A stretch of 6,739 nucleotides of DNA from Lachnospiraceae bacterium (GTDB taxonomy: Bacteria > Bacillota > Clostridia > Lachnospirales > Lachnospiraceae), in assembly GCA_017420605.1 (NCBI GenBank), contig JAFOIS010000169.1:1-6739 (forward strand), written 5' to 3'. The notes beneath the pieces were generated by a model, which did no database searches, had not been told where the DNA came from, and saw nothing but the letters and a program-made list of their open reading frames with translations. This document shows positions 1-5,137 of this stretch, one piece after another. Position 1 is the stretch's first letter; each line of letters opens with the position of its first letter. The translations under genes and the position numbers were made by a program.

Positions 1-21
1 ACGGATGGTTCTCTTTGCCAT
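1..21 (-). CDS. def: Start of probable peptide deformylase (partial, runs off the window)
   Basis: Only seven codons are visible: ATG at 21-19, reading MAKRTIR, open to the window edge. An AAGGAG ribosome binding site at 32-27 lies 5 nt upstream, so the start is well supported. Clostridial peptide deformylases commonly begin with a closely similar M-A-x-R-x-I-R, and def commonly follows priA, ahead of fmt, in Firmicutes. The enzyme removes the formyl group from the N-terminal methionine of new proteins in the cytoplasm. The gap to the priA stop is 12 bp, so the two are probably co-transcribed and translationally coupled. The gene start is seen directly; the identity rests on seven residues plus gene order and is an inference. 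Confidence 0.55.
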
Positions 22-33
22 ATGCTCTCCTTA

Positions 34-2025
34 TCAGATATTGTAATCAAATTGTATGCTGATCTCCGAAAAACCGCGGTTTGCAGCCACATAACGGCTG
101 ATCTTGTCATTGGCCGCGATCAGGTTTTCTTTTCTTTCGCTGCGCAGATACAGCATTTCCCGGTACTGGTCCCTTACTTTCCGTACCGGTGGGTACGCCG
201 GCCCGATAAGGGACAGGCGGTTTGCGGGATCGATCATTCCGAGGAAGCGTACGAGATGCTCCATGGCCGTATGCAGCATCTCCTCATTTTCTCCGCTTCC
301 GAGGACCGCGCACAGATGACCGCAGGGCGGATACCGAAGGAGCTTCCGGTACGCGATCTCCTCCCGGTAGAAGGATCTGTAATCCTGCGTGAGCGCGCAG
401 CGCACCGCGTAATGTTCCGGCTCGTAGGTCTGAACGATCGCGGTGCCTTCCTCTCCGCTTCGCCCGGTCCGGCCGATCGCCTGCGCAAGCAGCGAATACG
501 TGCGCTCCGCAGAGCGGAAGTCCGATTCGTTGAGCGAAAGGTCGGCCATCAGGATCCCGATCAGGGCCACGTTCGGAAAATCGTGTCCCTTGACGATCAT
601 CTGCGTTCCCAGAAGGACGTTCGCTCCTCCCTCCGCGAAGGAACGGAGGATCTCCGCGTGCCCGGCCTTTCCCGCCGTCGTATCCGCGTCCATGCGGGCG
701 ACCTTCGCCTGCGGGAAGTCCCTTTCAAGGAGCCTTTCGACCTGTTCGGTGCCGATCTTCATCCCGCCGACGGCCTTTGACCCGCAGGAGGGGCACACCT
801 TCGCCTTCTCCGCCGTATAGCCGCAGTAATGGCAGCGCATCGTGCCGTCCGCGTGCTCCGTAAGAGAAACGTCGCAGTGCGGGCATTTTGCGACGTACCC
901 GCAGCGGCGGCAGGAAATGAAACCGGCATAGCCCCGGCGGTTGAGGAACAGCATGACCTGCTTCCCGCCAAGGAGCGTGCGGTCGATCGCGCTGTGAAGG
1001 CTCCTGCTGAAGACCGACCGGTTTCCGGAAGCCAGTTCCTCTTTCATATCGACGCAGATCACATTCCTTGCGCCCGCGCCGTAACGTTCATTCAGTTCGA
1101 CGAGCCCGTATTCGCCCGTTTCTGCACGCCGGTAGGCTTCGACCGAAGGGGTCGCCGATCCCATGAGGAAATATGCGCCTTCGATCGCCGCCCGCTTTTC
1201 GGCAGTCTCCCGCGCATGATACCTGGGAGTCAGTTCCGACCGGTAGGTATCTTCCTGCTCCTCGTCCATCACGATGAGGCGCAGATGCGGAAACGGCGTA
1301 AAGAGCGCGGAGCGCGGGCCGATCACGATATCCGTTTCACCGCATCTTGCCTTCCGGCAGAGCTCATATTTCTCGCCGTCGGAAAGCCGGGAATGCATGA
1401 AAGCGACCCGGTCGCCGAAACGGGCGGCAAAACGGCGTGCCGTCTGATAGGTGAGCGCGATCTCCGGGATCAGTACGATCGCCTGGCCGCCGGATCGGAC
1501 CGCCTCCGCGATCAGTTCCATATATAAAAGCGTTTTCCCGCTGCCGGTAAGGCCGTGCAGGAGCACGGGTTTTCCTTCGCTGCGGAAAATACGGCGGATC
1601 GACGAAAGCGCGTCCGCCTGCGCCGCGGTCAGGACGGGACGCTTTCCGTCCGCTTCGGGAAGAGATATGATCTCCTTCGTTTTCCGGCGGGCGACTTTTT
1701 TTCCGGGGAGCACTGTCCGCAGAGCCGGCAGTATATCACAGGAATACTGTTCCGCCATCCAGGAGGCAAGCTGCACGAGCCTCGACTCGACCGCCTCTTC
1801 GTCCGTGACGACGGAAAGGATGTCCTTGAGTTTTTCCGGCTCCACATCCGACATTCCCGAGAGTGTGATCACGTAGCCTTTCTCGGTCTTCCCGTTTCTG
1901 CCGAACGGCACCGTTACGAGCGCGCCTGGAATGACAGACGGCGCAAGATTCTCCGGAACTCTATAGGTAAAGCTCCGTCTTACACCGCCGCCGCGCAGCT
2001 TGATCACAACTTCGGCGTACAGCAA
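34..2025 (-). CDS. priA: Primosomal protein N' (replication restart helicase PriA)
   Basis: PriA is a 3'-to-5' superfamily 2 DNA helicase that recognises stalled forks and reloads the replisome. The 663-residue product has the expected order: N-terminal fork-binding domain (about 1-115), Walker A GLTGSGKT (158-165), Walker B box DEEQ (254-257), and GSATP (289-293). A zinc-binding insert follows with eight cysteines in four CxxC pairs (372/375, 381/384, 398/401, 411/414). Then come GTQMIVKGHDFPNV (473-486), the helicase motif GRTGR (518-522) and a C-terminal domain. Walker B reads DEEQ where PriA usually has DEEH. At 663 residues it is slightly shorter than E. coli PriA (732), mainly at the N-terminus and linkers, with nothing essential missing. 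The start is TTG (2025-2023), chosen because GGGGAGG sits 6 nt upstream. Probable def follows 12 bp downstream. Confidence 0.95.
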   Translation of the reverse strand: MLYAEVVIKLRGGGVRRSFTYRVPENLAPSVIPGALVTVPFGRNGKTEKGYVITLSGMSDVEPEKLKDILSVVTDEEAVESRLVQLASWMAEQYSCDILPALRTVLPGKKVARRKTKEIISLPEADGKRPVLTAAQADALSSIRRIFRSEGKPVLLHGLTGSGKTLLYMELIAEAVRSGGQAIVLIPEIALTYQTARRFAARFGDRVAFMHSRLSDGEKYELCRKARCGETDIVIGPRSALFTPFPHLRLIVMDEEQEDTYRSELTPRYHARETAEKRAAIEGAYFLMGSATPSVEAYRRAETGEYGLVELNERYGAGARNVICVDMKEELASGNRSVFSRSLHSAIDRTLLGGKQVMLFLNRRGYAGFISCRRCGYVAKCPHCDVSLTEHADGTMRCHYCGYTAEKAKVCPSCGSKAVGGMKIGTEQVERLLERDFPQAKVARMDADTTAGKAGHAEILRSFAEGGANVLLGTQMIVKGHDFPNVALIGILMADLSLNESDFRSAERTYSLLAQAIGRTGRSGEEGTAIVQTYEPEHYAVRCALTQDYRSFYREEIAYRKLLRYPPCGHLCAVLGSGENEEMLHTAMEHLVRFLGMIDPANRLSLIGPAYPPVRKVRDQYREMLYLRSERKENLIAANDKISRYVAANRGFSEISIQFDYNI

Positions 2026-2030
2026 TACAC

Positions 2031-2037
2031 ACCTCCC
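2031..2037 (-). promoter_or_regulatory. Ribosome binding site fixing the TTG start of priA
   Basis: The minus strand reads GGGGAGGTGTGTA immediately before TTG, a near-perfect anti-16S match at normal spacing. No in-frame ATG or GTG lies close to this site, so TTG at 2025-2023 is the best start. Confidence 0.75.
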
Positions 2038-2057
2038 CTAGTATACCTATCTTAAAA

Positions 2058-2086
2058 ACATTACCACATAATGTGGTGTTTGACAA
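2058..2086 (-). promoter_or_regulatory. Probable priA promoter
   Basis: On the minus strand there is TTGTCA (2086-2081), a 17-nt spacer, and TAATGT (2063-2058). TGG directly before the -10 makes it an extended -10. Transcription would start near 2051 and leave a leader of about 25 nt before the priA ribosome binding site. The -10 hexamer itself is weak (3 of 6). A closer TATACT (2045-2040) was not chosen because its start point would fall inside the ribosome binding site. Confidence 0.5.
2063..2077. promoter_or_regulatory. Perfect 15-bp palindrome, candidate operator
   Basis: ACCACATAATGTGGT has 7-bp arms (ACCACAT / ATGTGGT) around one central base. It fills most of the spacer of the probable priA promoter and touches its -10 box, so a bound protein would block RNA polymerase. 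It does not match the LexA, NrdR, CcpA or Rex consensus sites as I know them, so the regulator is unknown. Confidence 0.45.
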
Positions 2087-2108
2087 TGACCGGCACTAAT
2101 TATGCGAT

Positions 2109-2243
2109 GGCCCGCGGGCCGACGGCCTCCGGCGCGTTTATAAACTATTAATACTTTTTATGTTTTCTTTTCCCTCCGGACACGGGATGGTCACATTTTC
2201 ACGGTATCCTGAACACAGATAGTTGATCAACCACTCACTATCT
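2109..2243. other. Palindrome-rich gap between priA and tRNA-Leu, no convincing gene
   Basis: The stretch contains a 12-bp perfect palindrome GGCCCGCGGGCC (2109-2120), a 10-bp one GTTTATAAAC (2136-2145), TATTAATA (2146-2153) and GTTGATCAAC (2222-2231). It also has an inverted repeat with 7-bp arms AGATAGT/ACTATCT (2217-2223 and 2237-2243). A short GC-rich block is flanked by AT-rich DNA. Two tiny open frames cross it: 26 codons on plus (2071-2151) and about 32 codons on minus ending at 2138. Neither has a well-placed ribosome binding site and I do not call them genes. Confidence 0.4.
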
Positions 2244-2259
2244 CCCCCCTCATTTAAGC

Positions 2260-2294
2260 AAATGGAAAGAGGCCGCAAGGCCTCTTTTCCATTT
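2260..2294 (+). terminator. Long stem-loop, possible terminator
   Basis: AAATGGAAAGAGGCC (2260-2274) pairs with GGCCTCTTTTCCATTT (2279-2294), with one bulged base and a GCAA tetraloop. On the plus strand the 3' side is U-rich (CUUUUCCAUUUCUAUU) and the loop is a stable GNRA type, so plus-strand termination is favoured. The minus strand could also form the hairpin but has a poorer tail. No plus-strand gene ends here, so what it serves is unclear. Confidence 0.45.
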
Positions 2295-2383
2295 CTATTC
2301 CGTATTCGGGGCAGCTTCGCCGCACTCTCCCGGCCTTTGCGCCTGATCGCCCGCCCTGTGATACCGCATAGGATCCGGTGTAT

Positions 2384-2418
2384 CAGAAAAAAGAACCGGA
2401 CCGCTTGCGCGATCCGGT
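2384..2418 (-). terminator. Intrinsic terminator of tRNA-Leu
   Basis: On the minus strand ACCGGATCGC (2418-2409), loop GCAA (2408-2405) and GCGGTCCGGT (2404-2395) form a 10-bp stem with one G-U pair. It is followed by TCTTTTTTCTG (2394-2384). It begins 9 nt after the tRNA discriminator base, as expected for a single-tRNA transcript. Confidence 0.9.
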
Positions 2419-2426
2419 ATCCGGTA

Positions 2427-2510
2427 TGCAGGAGAAGGGACTTGAACCCCCACTGTATTGCTACAACAGGCACCTGAAGCCTGCGCGTCTGCCTATTCCA
2501 CCACTCCTGC
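2427..2510 (-). tRNA. tRNA-Leu, anticodon CAG
   Basis: This transfer RNA reads CUG leucine codons. On the minus strand the acceptor arms GCAGGAG and CTCCTGC pair perfectly. The anticodon stem CAGGC/GCCTG encloses TTCAGGT, putting CAG at 2476-2474. A long class II variable arm (TGTA-GCAA-TACA) and a T-loop TTCAAGT follow, with discriminator A at 2427. The long variable arm and A73 fit leucine. The CCA end is not encoded, so it must be added after transcription. Its own promoter (2565-2537) and terminator (2418-2384) mark it as a single-gene unit. Confidence 0.97.
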
Positions 2511-2536
2511 ATCGCGGCATTTCTGCCGACTTGCTT

Positions 2537-2565
2537 ATATTACCCTCTTTTGGTGCGTTCGTCAA
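2537..2565 (-). promoter_or_regulatory. Strong promoter of tRNA-Leu
   Basis: The minus strand has TTGACG (2565-2560), a 17-nt spacer, and TAATAT (2542-2537), close to the sigma-70/SigA consensus. Transcription would start near 2530, about 20 nt before the mature tRNA 5' end. It lies just beyond the stop codon of the alcohol dehydrogenase gene. Confidence 0.85.
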
Positions 2566-2593
2566 CAGATTTTTTGCAAATCCGCGCCCGCTC

Positions 2594-3769
2594 CTATACC
2601 ATCATCTGATAGATCTTCGTGCAGTCTTCCGCGTTCAGCGTCACGAATCCGGAGATGCTGCCGTCTCTTCCGTCGCCGTAGCAAAGGGACTCCACCAGCT
2701 TCGGTATATCTTCCTTTTTTGCGCCGAGTCCGGCAAAGTCAAGCGGCATACCGATCGAGCGCAGGAAGTTTTCCAGCGCCGCGATACCCGCAAGGGCCGT
2801 CTCTTCCGGATGATCGAAATCCATCTGGCATCCCCAGACCCTTACCGCGAGCTTCGCGAAACGCATGACGTCATGCTTATAAACGTATCTGAATACTGCC
2901 GGCATCGTCACGGCAAGTCCGGCCCCGTGCGCGCAGTCATATAACGCGGAAAGCTCGTGTTCGATATTATGGCTGTTCCAGTCCTGGCTTCTTCCGACCC
3001 CAACCGCGTTATTATGCGCCATCATGCCGGCCCACATGATATTCGCCCTGGCTTCATAGTTTTCCGGATCGGCGATCACCCTCGGTCCCTCGTGGATCAT
3101 CGTCAGGAGCAGCGCTTCGATCAGCCGGTCCGTTACTTCGACGTCCTTCGTATTCGTCAGGTATCGTTCATGGAGATGCGCCATGATGTCCGTGATCCCT
3201 GCCGCCGTCTGATACGGAGGCAGCGTCATCGTAAGCGCGGGATTCAGGATACTGAACTTCGGCCGCAGCGCGTCGCTGCCCGCGCCTCTCTTAAACATGC
3301 CGTCTTCCCTGGTGATCACGGAATCGGGGCTTCCCTCGCTTCCCGCGGCCGCGATCGTAAGGATCGTGCCGACCGGCAATGCCTTTTCGATCTTCTTCCC
3401 GCTGTAGAAATCCCAGAAATCCCCGTCATAGAGGACGCCCGCGGCGATCGCCTTGGAAGAATCGATCGCGCTGCCGCCGCCGACGGCAAGAATGAAATCG
3501 ATCCTCTCTTTTCTGCAGAGACTGATTCCTTCATAAACAAGCCCGCTGCGCGGATTGGGCCTTACGCCTCCGAGTTCCGCATAATATACTCCCTCGTTCT
3601 CCAGCGACTTCTTTACTCTGCCGATCAGTCCGGATCTGACCGCACTGCCGCCGCCGTAATGGATGAGGACCCGGCTCCCTCCGAACCTCTTCACCAGTTC
3701 TCCAGCGCGGTTTTCGGTGTCTTTCCCGAACATGAAGAACGACGGCGAATAAAAAGTGAAATTATCCAT
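2594..3769 (-). CDS. Iron-containing alcohol dehydrogenase (butanol dehydrogenase / YqhD-like aldehyde reductase)
   Basis: This cytoplasmic enzyme should reduce short-chain aldehydes to alcohols with NAD(P)H, disposing of reducing power in fermentation or detoxifying aldehydes. The 391-residue product is full length for the type III iron-dependent family (E. coli YqhD is 387). Visible motifs are an N-terminal YGGGS (38-42), the dinucleotide-binding GGGSAIDSSK (97-106), AAGSEGS (141-147), and the metal ligands D194, H198, H267 and H281 in TDIMAH, SHNIEHE and DCAHGAG. The YGGGS loop resembles that of NADPH-dependent YqhD, but cofactor and substrate cannot be fixed from sequence. The ATG at 3769 has AAAGGAGGG 6 nt upstream. 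The stop is TAG. No intrinsic terminator is obvious before the tRNA promoter. It appears monocistronic. Confidence 0.93.
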   Translation of the reverse strand: MDNFTFYSPSFFMFGKDTENRAGELVKRFGGSRVLIHYGGGSAVRSGLIGRVKKSLENEGVYYAELGGVRPNPRSGLVYEGISLCRKERIDFILAVGGGSAIDSSKAIAAGVLYDGDFWDFYSGKKIEKALPVGTILTIAAAGSEGSPDSVITREDGMFKRGAGSDALRPKFSILNPALTMTLPPYQTAAGITDIMAHLHERYLTNTKDVEVTDRLIEALLLTMIHEGPRVIADPENYEARANIMWAGMMAHNNAVGVGRSQDWNSHNIEHELSALYDCAHGAGLAVTMPAVFRYVYKHDVMRFAKLAVRVWGCQMDFDHPEETALAGIAALENFLRSIGMPLDFAGLGAKKEDIPKLVESLCYGDGRDGSISGFVTLNAEDCTKIYQMMV

Positions 3770-3820
3770 ATGATCACCCTCCTTTACTGTTTAACACAGG
3801 GTCCTTTGTTTTGTGGCGCT

Positions 3821-3866
3821 CCGGAATCCGCACGGCGCCTTTGCGGCGGAACGCGGATCTATCCGG
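3821..3866. other. Long interrupted stem-loop after the transporter remnant
   Basis: Outer arms CCGGA/TCCGG, middle arms ATCCGC/GCGGAT and inner arms CGCC/GGCG around GCAAA (minus-strand reading) form an extended hairpin with a 3-nt bulge and a 4x4 internal loop. It starts 4 nt beyond the transporter stop codon, a terminator-like position, but has no U-tract on either strand. It could be a factor-dependent 3' structure or part of the leader of the alcohol dehydrogenase gene. Confidence 0.4.
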
Positions 3867-3870
3867 TATA

Positions 3871-4302
3871 TCAGGCATATCCGGCCATAAGGCCGAATAG
3901 AAGTATGCCGCACGTCAGGATCAGATTGAGCAGCTGGAACCTCCAGGAATACCGGAACCATTCTCCGTAGCTTACGTCCGTAAGTCCGAGCGTGATAAGA
4001 AGTCCCGCGTTGGTTGGATAGATCACGTTGCTGAAGCCGTCTCCGAACGCAAACGCAAGGATCGCAAGCTGCATCGGGATACCGCACAGCTGCGAAAGCG
4101 GCGTGATGATCGGGATGAGAATCATCAGGACGGACGGCGCGATCGATACGAGACCGGCGGCAAAGCTCTTTGCCAGCCTGCCGGATCCCATCCCCGCGAT
4201 CAGTACGGAAGAGATGCCCGCAGCAAGGAACGTCAGCGCGACGATGATCATCGTATAATCCTGCAGCGCCGGGATAAAACCGGAGCTCGACACCGTTTTC
4301 AT
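3871..4302 (-). pseudogene. C-terminal remnant of a YfcC-family membrane transporter
   Basis: YfcC-family carriers (DcuC-like superfamily, usually about 460-500 residues) move organic anions or amino acids across the cytoplasmic membrane; the substrate here is unknown. About 143 codons remain. Several hydrophobic segments (about 18-38, 50-70, 74-88, 122-142) and the family hallmark FGDGFSN (86-92) followed by YPTN (95-98) and VSYGEWFRYSW are present. The N-terminal two thirds are missing. An in-frame TAA (4308-4306) sits just upstream of the first ATG, which has no ribosome binding site. Inside the remnant, APSVLMIL runs straight into IPIITPL, where family members have about 50-60 residues including a small-residue motif like GSGSAKA, so an internal in-frame deletion is inferred. 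It is therefore called a pseudogene. The upstream sequence belongs to another gene in a different frame. Confidence 0.75.
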
Positions 4303-4435
4303 CTGTTAAATAGAACGCGGTATCCGCAAGTGTCGGTTCTCGATCGCCAGGATCAATGAATTCTTCCGGCACCGGCTCGCTCGGCTCATAGCAGGTGCAC
4401 AGGTCATACGGATCTTCCTTTTTTCTTTTTGCCAT
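4286..4435 (-). pseudogene. 5' part of a small acidic DUF1292-like gene, fused to the transporter remnant
   Basis: The ATG at 4435-4433 has GAGGAG 7-8 nt upstream, so this was a real gene start. It begins MAKRKKEDPYDLCTCYE, continues acidic, and ends in YLTDENGVELRF. That last stretch resembles the conserved core of DUF1292 (YrzB-like) proteins, small cytoplasmic proteins of unknown role often found in Clostridia. The similarity stops after about 48 codons, exactly where the transporter homology starts in another frame. Translation from this start would continue out of frame through transporter DNA to a stop at 3791, giving a 214-residue hybrid with no sensible C-terminus. The boundary is approximate (about 4275-4300). 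The DUF1292 assignment is moderate; the broken state is more certain. Confidence 0.5.
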
Positions 4436-4806
4436 GTGTTCTCTCCTCTTTTTTTGTTTGGAACAAATCTGTTCCCGCATTAACCCCAATCTCTGGGGAA
4501 TCCTTTGCAAGTACTCGACAGCAATTTCTTTAATAATTCTTTCAGCGACATTTCTTAAGCAAGATACGCCTATGGCAGCCAAAAACTCCGCTTTCCGTTT
4601 TTTCGTCATTCGCATTTGACCGTACTTGCTTAAAGCAAGATACGGCCAGCGAATACGAAAACTCCGAAATGAGTTTTGCGCCTCTCGGCCATCTCGTTGG
4701 GGATGACAGCTCCCCAATCCCTCGATCGGACAAATCTGGCGATTTACGTTTTGGCTCAAATTTCATTTTCGCAGCTGCAGCGAGCTGCCGAATTTCTGTT
4801 AGCGTG
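4436..4806. other. Gene-free stretch with five stem-loops, oriT-like; probable mobilization-region remnant
   Basis: The stem-loops are GGAACA/TGTTCC (4460-4475), CCCCA/TGGGG (4484-4498), CCGTACTTGCT/AGCAAGATACGG (4620-4645, 11 bp with one bulge and a 3-nt loop), AAAACTC/GAGTTTT (4658-4677) and TTGGGGA/TCCCCAA (4697-4717). A short direct repeat around AGCAAGATACG occurs at 4559-4568 and again at 4635-4644. Closely spaced hairpins of this kind are typical of transfer origins, and the GGGGATGACAGCTCCCC hairpin resembles, from memory, sequences near the mob genes of Tn1549-like elements. Long open frames cross the region on both strands but show no recognisable domain. A relaxase remnant 1.2 kb away supports the reading. 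Function is inferred. Confidence 0.4.
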
Positions 4807-4914
4807 TAGAAACCCGAAATCGGGGGCAGACGTAAAATCGTATTCCCTCGTCAAGATCGCGTTCTGAAAGCCGCATGATCCCTGCGTTTCTCATGCTCTA
4901 AATGCTAACAGCTG
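4807..4914. repeat. Imperfect tandem repeat, copy A
   Basis: This ~108-bp unit recurs at 4945-5052 with a period of 138 bp. Shared blocks in the same order are TAGAAA..CCGAAATCG, AAATCGTATT, CCGCATGATC.CTGC and TCATGC..CTAAA. Both copies keep the hairpin GCATGA...TCATGC with a 12-13 nt loop. Copy A also has CCCGAAATCGGG. No protein family is evident in either reading. Confidence 0.65.
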
Positions 4915-4944
4915 GGATGATGCTGGGCTTAAAAAGTGGAATAA

Positions 4945-5052
4945 TAGAAAGCCGAAATCGCGGGAAACATGAAATCGTATTACCCCGACATAACCGTGCA
5001 GTGGGAACCCGCATGATCGCTGCATTTTTTCATGCCTAAAGCGTGACGGCCG
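4945..5052. repeat. Imperfect tandem repeat, copy B
   Basis: This is the second diverged copy of the unit at 4807-4914, roughly three quarters identical by eye with small indels. It ends about 85 bp before the fic start, so it lies in the upstream region of that gene. The conserved GCATGA/TCATGC hairpin occupies about 5011-5035. Confidence 0.65.
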
Positions 5053-5064
5053 ACCTCCGAAAAC

Positions 5065-5078
5065 ATTTTTATAAAAAT
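5065..5078. promoter_or_regulatory. 14-bp AT palindrome upstream of the fic promoter
   Basis: ATTTTTATAAAAAT is a perfect palindrome just upstream of the -35 position of the likely fic promoter. It could be an operator or UP-like element. AT-only palindromes arise by chance fairly easily, so this is tentative. Confidence 0.3.
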
Positions 5079-5099
5079 CTCCCGAAAGGGCAGAATCTG

Positions 5100-5108
5100 T
5101 GTTAAAAT
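5100..5108 (+). promoter_or_regulatory. Probable extended -10 promoter of fic
   Basis: TGTTAAAAT (TGn followed by TAAAAT) lies 22 nt before the ribosome binding site GGGAGG (5124-5129). No good -35 box is found 17 nt upstream (TCCCGA), which an extended -10 can tolerate. The predicted transcript starts near 5115. Confidence 0.45.
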
Positions 5109-5137
5109 GCTTCCACATTCATTGGGAGGTGGCGCGA

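Noticed and set aside
22..1527. Long plus-strand frames opposite priA
   Set aside because: They are antisense shadows of a GC-rich intact priA with no ribosome binding sites or domains.
2071..2151. 26-codon plus-strand ORF
   Set aside because: No ribosome binding site precedes either ATG (2071 or 2086), and it overlaps the palindromes and priA promoter. Kept only as a remark in the findings.
2138..2512. 124-codon open frame on minus across tRNA-Leu and the gap
   Set aside because: Its first third (QEWWNRQTRRLQVP...) is the well-known spurious translation of a tRNA-Leu gene, and the frame crosses the tRNA terminator. The last ~32 codons look somewhat protein-like but have no convincing start.
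3787..3799. CTGTTTAACACAG as a Rex or CcpA operator for the alcohol dehydrogenase gene
   Set aside because: The dyad is imperfect with a mismatch next to the centre and does not match either consensus well; no promoter could be placed around it.
2957..3970. 337-codon plus-strand frame opposite the alcohol dehydrogenase
   Set aside because: Antisense shadow; the minus-strand gene has all family motifs and a strong ribosome binding site.
4460..4475. GGAACA/TGTTCC as a LexA (SOS) box
   Set aside because: The spacing between GAAC and GTTC is six bases rather than four, so it is treated only as a stem-loop.
4395..4619. 74-codon plus-strand frame with a hydrophobic N-terminus
   Set aside because: The hydrophobicity comes from a T-rich tract antisense to the DUF1292-like start. 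There is no ribosome binding site or recognisable family.
3791..4759. 322-codon minus-strand frame as a single protein
   Set aside because: It joins the oriT-like stem-loop region, the DUF1292-like start and out-of-frame transporter DNA. Real homology changes frame in the middle, so it is a composite artefact.
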